DNA of 61,323 nt from Clostridiaceae bacterium. GTDB lineage: Bacteria; Bacillota; Clostridia; Peptostreptococcales; Peptostreptococcaceae. The stretch covers positions 972-62,294 of the forward strand of contig CABIVQ010000012.1 in NCBI GenBank assembly GCA_902362365.1, read 5' to 3'. The notes beneath the pieces are model-generated. The model was not told the origin of the DNA and searched no databases. It worked only from the letters and a program-made list of their open reading frames with translations. This document shows, in pieces, positions 59,924 to 61,323 of this stretch (position 1 is the stretch's first letter; the number at the start of each line of letters is the position of its first letter). The position numbers were made by a program, and so were the translations under genes.

Positions 59924-61157
59924 ATACAACCTCCTTTTCTATTGGTAACACAATTCTTACTAATGTACCTTCATATTTCTTATTTGAACTATGTATTTGA
60001 AGTTTATACTCCTCTCCATATAGATAAATTAGTCTTTTGTTTATATTGTAAAGTCCTATACAGTTTTTGTTTTTTAAGTACTCAATTCCTTCAAGTATAT
60101 TTTTTATTTTATTTTTATTTATACCATCCCCATTATCGCATATATCTACTATGAGTCTCTTATTTTCCTTATATGCCTTTATTTCAATTTTTCCTCCATG
60201 AACTCTAGGTTCAACTACATACTTGATAAAATTTTCAACTATAGGCTGTAGTATCATATAAGGACATTCTATATTATAGAATTTATTGTCTACATCTAAA
60301 GTATATTCTAACCTATCTCCAAACCTAGTTTTTTGAATTTTTAAATAATTCTCTATATATACTAACTCTTCTTCTAAATATACTGTATTAGAATTGTCTT
60401 TTCTTAAGCTATACTTAATCATATCTGAAAAGTTGTATACAAACTCTTCTGTCTCATATGCTTTTTCTAACCTAGCCATATTTGCAATTGTATTTATAGA
60501 ATTAAACATAAAATGGGAGTTAATTTGATTATGCAAAGATTTTAATTCAGCTTCCTTTAAATCCCTTTCTAATTCAATTCTTTTATTCTCTTCTTCCATT
60601 AACTTTGTAGATTTATTATTTAACTCTTCTCTTATTACTCTTAAGAATTCGCTATCTACCATATATTTTGACATTTGGTAAATTAAATTAGCTGCGTCTT
60701 CTACTTCTTTATACGTTTTACTTTTTATTTGTTTATATGCATCATGTATTTCTTTACTGTAATTCCAATTTGTATTTCTTCCAAAATTACCAATTCTCTC
60801 ATCCTCATTGTCTTTTATTTTGACTTGACCACAAAGTATAGCCCCAACATAGTTATCTTCTATCATTATTGGTACTCCAAAATCATATAATCCTGCATGG
60901 CACTTGTATATATAGGGCTTTCCACTTATTACTGATTGAACTCCACCATAAGCATCACATTTATGACACATTGATGCCATTTTTTCATCTTTCCTAATAA
61001 GATTACAAAAATTTGTAAAGTTACTCGGTTTTGTAATAGGCTCACCATTGTACTTTACAGTAATAGCAGATATTTTTGTAGCATCAGAAAAACTATCTTG
61101 TATATTTTGTAGTACATTAACATCAATAAGCTTATCTAACTGAATCATACCTATCAT
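59916..61157 (-). CDS. PocR-domain sensor histidine kinase
   Basis: Protein of 413 residues, without membrane segments. Residues about 1-170 are a PocR ligand-binding domain (LDKLIDVNVLQNIQDSFSDA, CHKCDAYGGVQSVISGKPY, YKCHAGLYDFGVPIMIEDN), which in Salmonella PocR senses 1,2-propanediol. A coiled coil (about 180-205) leads to the LytS-like histidine region HNQINSHFMFNSIN (about 209-222) and a HATPase_c domain (VDICDNGDGINKN). It is probably a cytosolic propanediol sensor. GGGG lies eight bases before ATG 61157. Confidence 0.88.
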   Translation of the reverse strand: MIGMIQLDKLIDVNVLQNIQDSFSDATKISAITVKYNGEPITKPSNFTNFCNLIRKDEKMASMCHKCDAYGGVQSVISGKPYIYKCHAGLYDFGVPIMIEDNYVGAILCGQVKIKDNEDERIGNFGRNTNWNYSKEIHDAYKQIKSKTYKEVEDAANLIYQMSKYMVDSEFLRVIREELNNKSTKLMEEENKRIELERDLKEAELKSLHNQINSHFMFNSINTIANMARLEKAYETEEFVYNFSDMIKYSLRKDNSNTVYLEEELVYIENYLKIQKTRFGDRLEYTLDVDNKFYNIECPYMILQPIVENFIKYVVEPRVHGGKIEIKAYKENKRLIVDICDNGDGINKNKIKNILEGIEYLKNKNCIGLYNINKRLIYLYGEEYKLQIHSSNKKYEGTLVRIVLPIEKEVVYV

Positions 61158-61323
61158 AATAAACGCCCCTAACTATTTATTTATCTTCATAAGAAATACT
61201 AAAAGATTTTATATTTACTAATTATAAATATAATTCATATAATTAATCTATTGTGCTAGTTAAATTTAATTTCCAAATAAAGTAAAATGTTTTTTGCAAA
61301 AAAATAGACCCATAGTGACTAGT
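61158..61323. other. Gene-free right edge
   Basis: AT-rich upstream region of the kinase gene, with only short runs and no supported gene or strong promoter. Confidence 0.4.

Overview
The window is strongly AT-rich low-GC Firmicute DNA. A 1,2-propanediol (pdu) microcompartment operon, a lysine riboswitch in front of an NhaC-type carrier, tandem lipoate-protein ligases and a siphovirus-type prophage together suggest a gut or soil anaerobe of the Clostridia, most likely Peptostreptococcaceae. That placement is by resemblance; nothing here fixes the genus.

Region 1 (1 to about 29,700) is the right-hand part of a prophage; the lysis end and the left attachment site lie outside. Read from right to left on the minus strand: integrase, an ImmA-like metalloprotease behind a LexA-type box, a DUF4041/GIY-YIG protein and the repressor (these four on the plus strand). 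Then come the divergent early promoter with operator-like repeats, Cro-like regulator, antirepressor, Bet recombinase, replication initiator and helicase loader, and a long run of very small early genes (three YopX paralogues, a possible Tad2-like anti-defence protein, a ribbon-helix-helix protein). Last are a late regulator of the ArpU/RinA type, terminase, portal, protease, scaffold, capsid, head-tail joining proteins, tail tube, tail chaperones with a probable +1 frameshift, tape measure, distal tail protein and the start of the tail-associated protein. Just before the late genes is a helically phased array of six TGAG boxes (four spacings of 11 bp and one of 13) with a palindrome and a terminator beside it.

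Region 2 (29,700 to 41,935) is host DNA of mixed function: an orphan PTS IIC-type membrane protein, a leucine tRNA, a pentapeptide-repeat protein with a two-helix channel-like C-terminus, a decayed NhaC copy beside an intact one under a lysine riboswitch, two tandem lipoate-protein ligases, an aspartate 4-decarboxylase and an aminoglycoside-phosphotransferase-like protein.

Region 3 (42,075 to 61,157) is the pdu locus. The minus-strand operon runs pduA-B-C-D-E-G-H-K-J-L, an EutJ-like chaperone, a flavoprotein-like protein, then pduN-O-P-S, an unrecognised membrane protein and pduT. The shell proteins (A, B, J, K, N, T) enclose B12-dependent diol dehydratase (CDE) with its reactivase (GH) and cofactor recycling (O, S). 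Propionaldehyde goes to propionyl-CoA (P) and propionyl phosphate (L), or to 1-propanol through PduQ. pduQ is divergent from the operon across a 400-base control region with repeated TATACTAGT boxes. A PocR-domain histidine kinase and an AraC-type response regulator, convergent with pduQ, probably sense the diol or a related ligand and activate the locus. No recognisable pduU, pduV, pduW, pduX or pduF is in the window.
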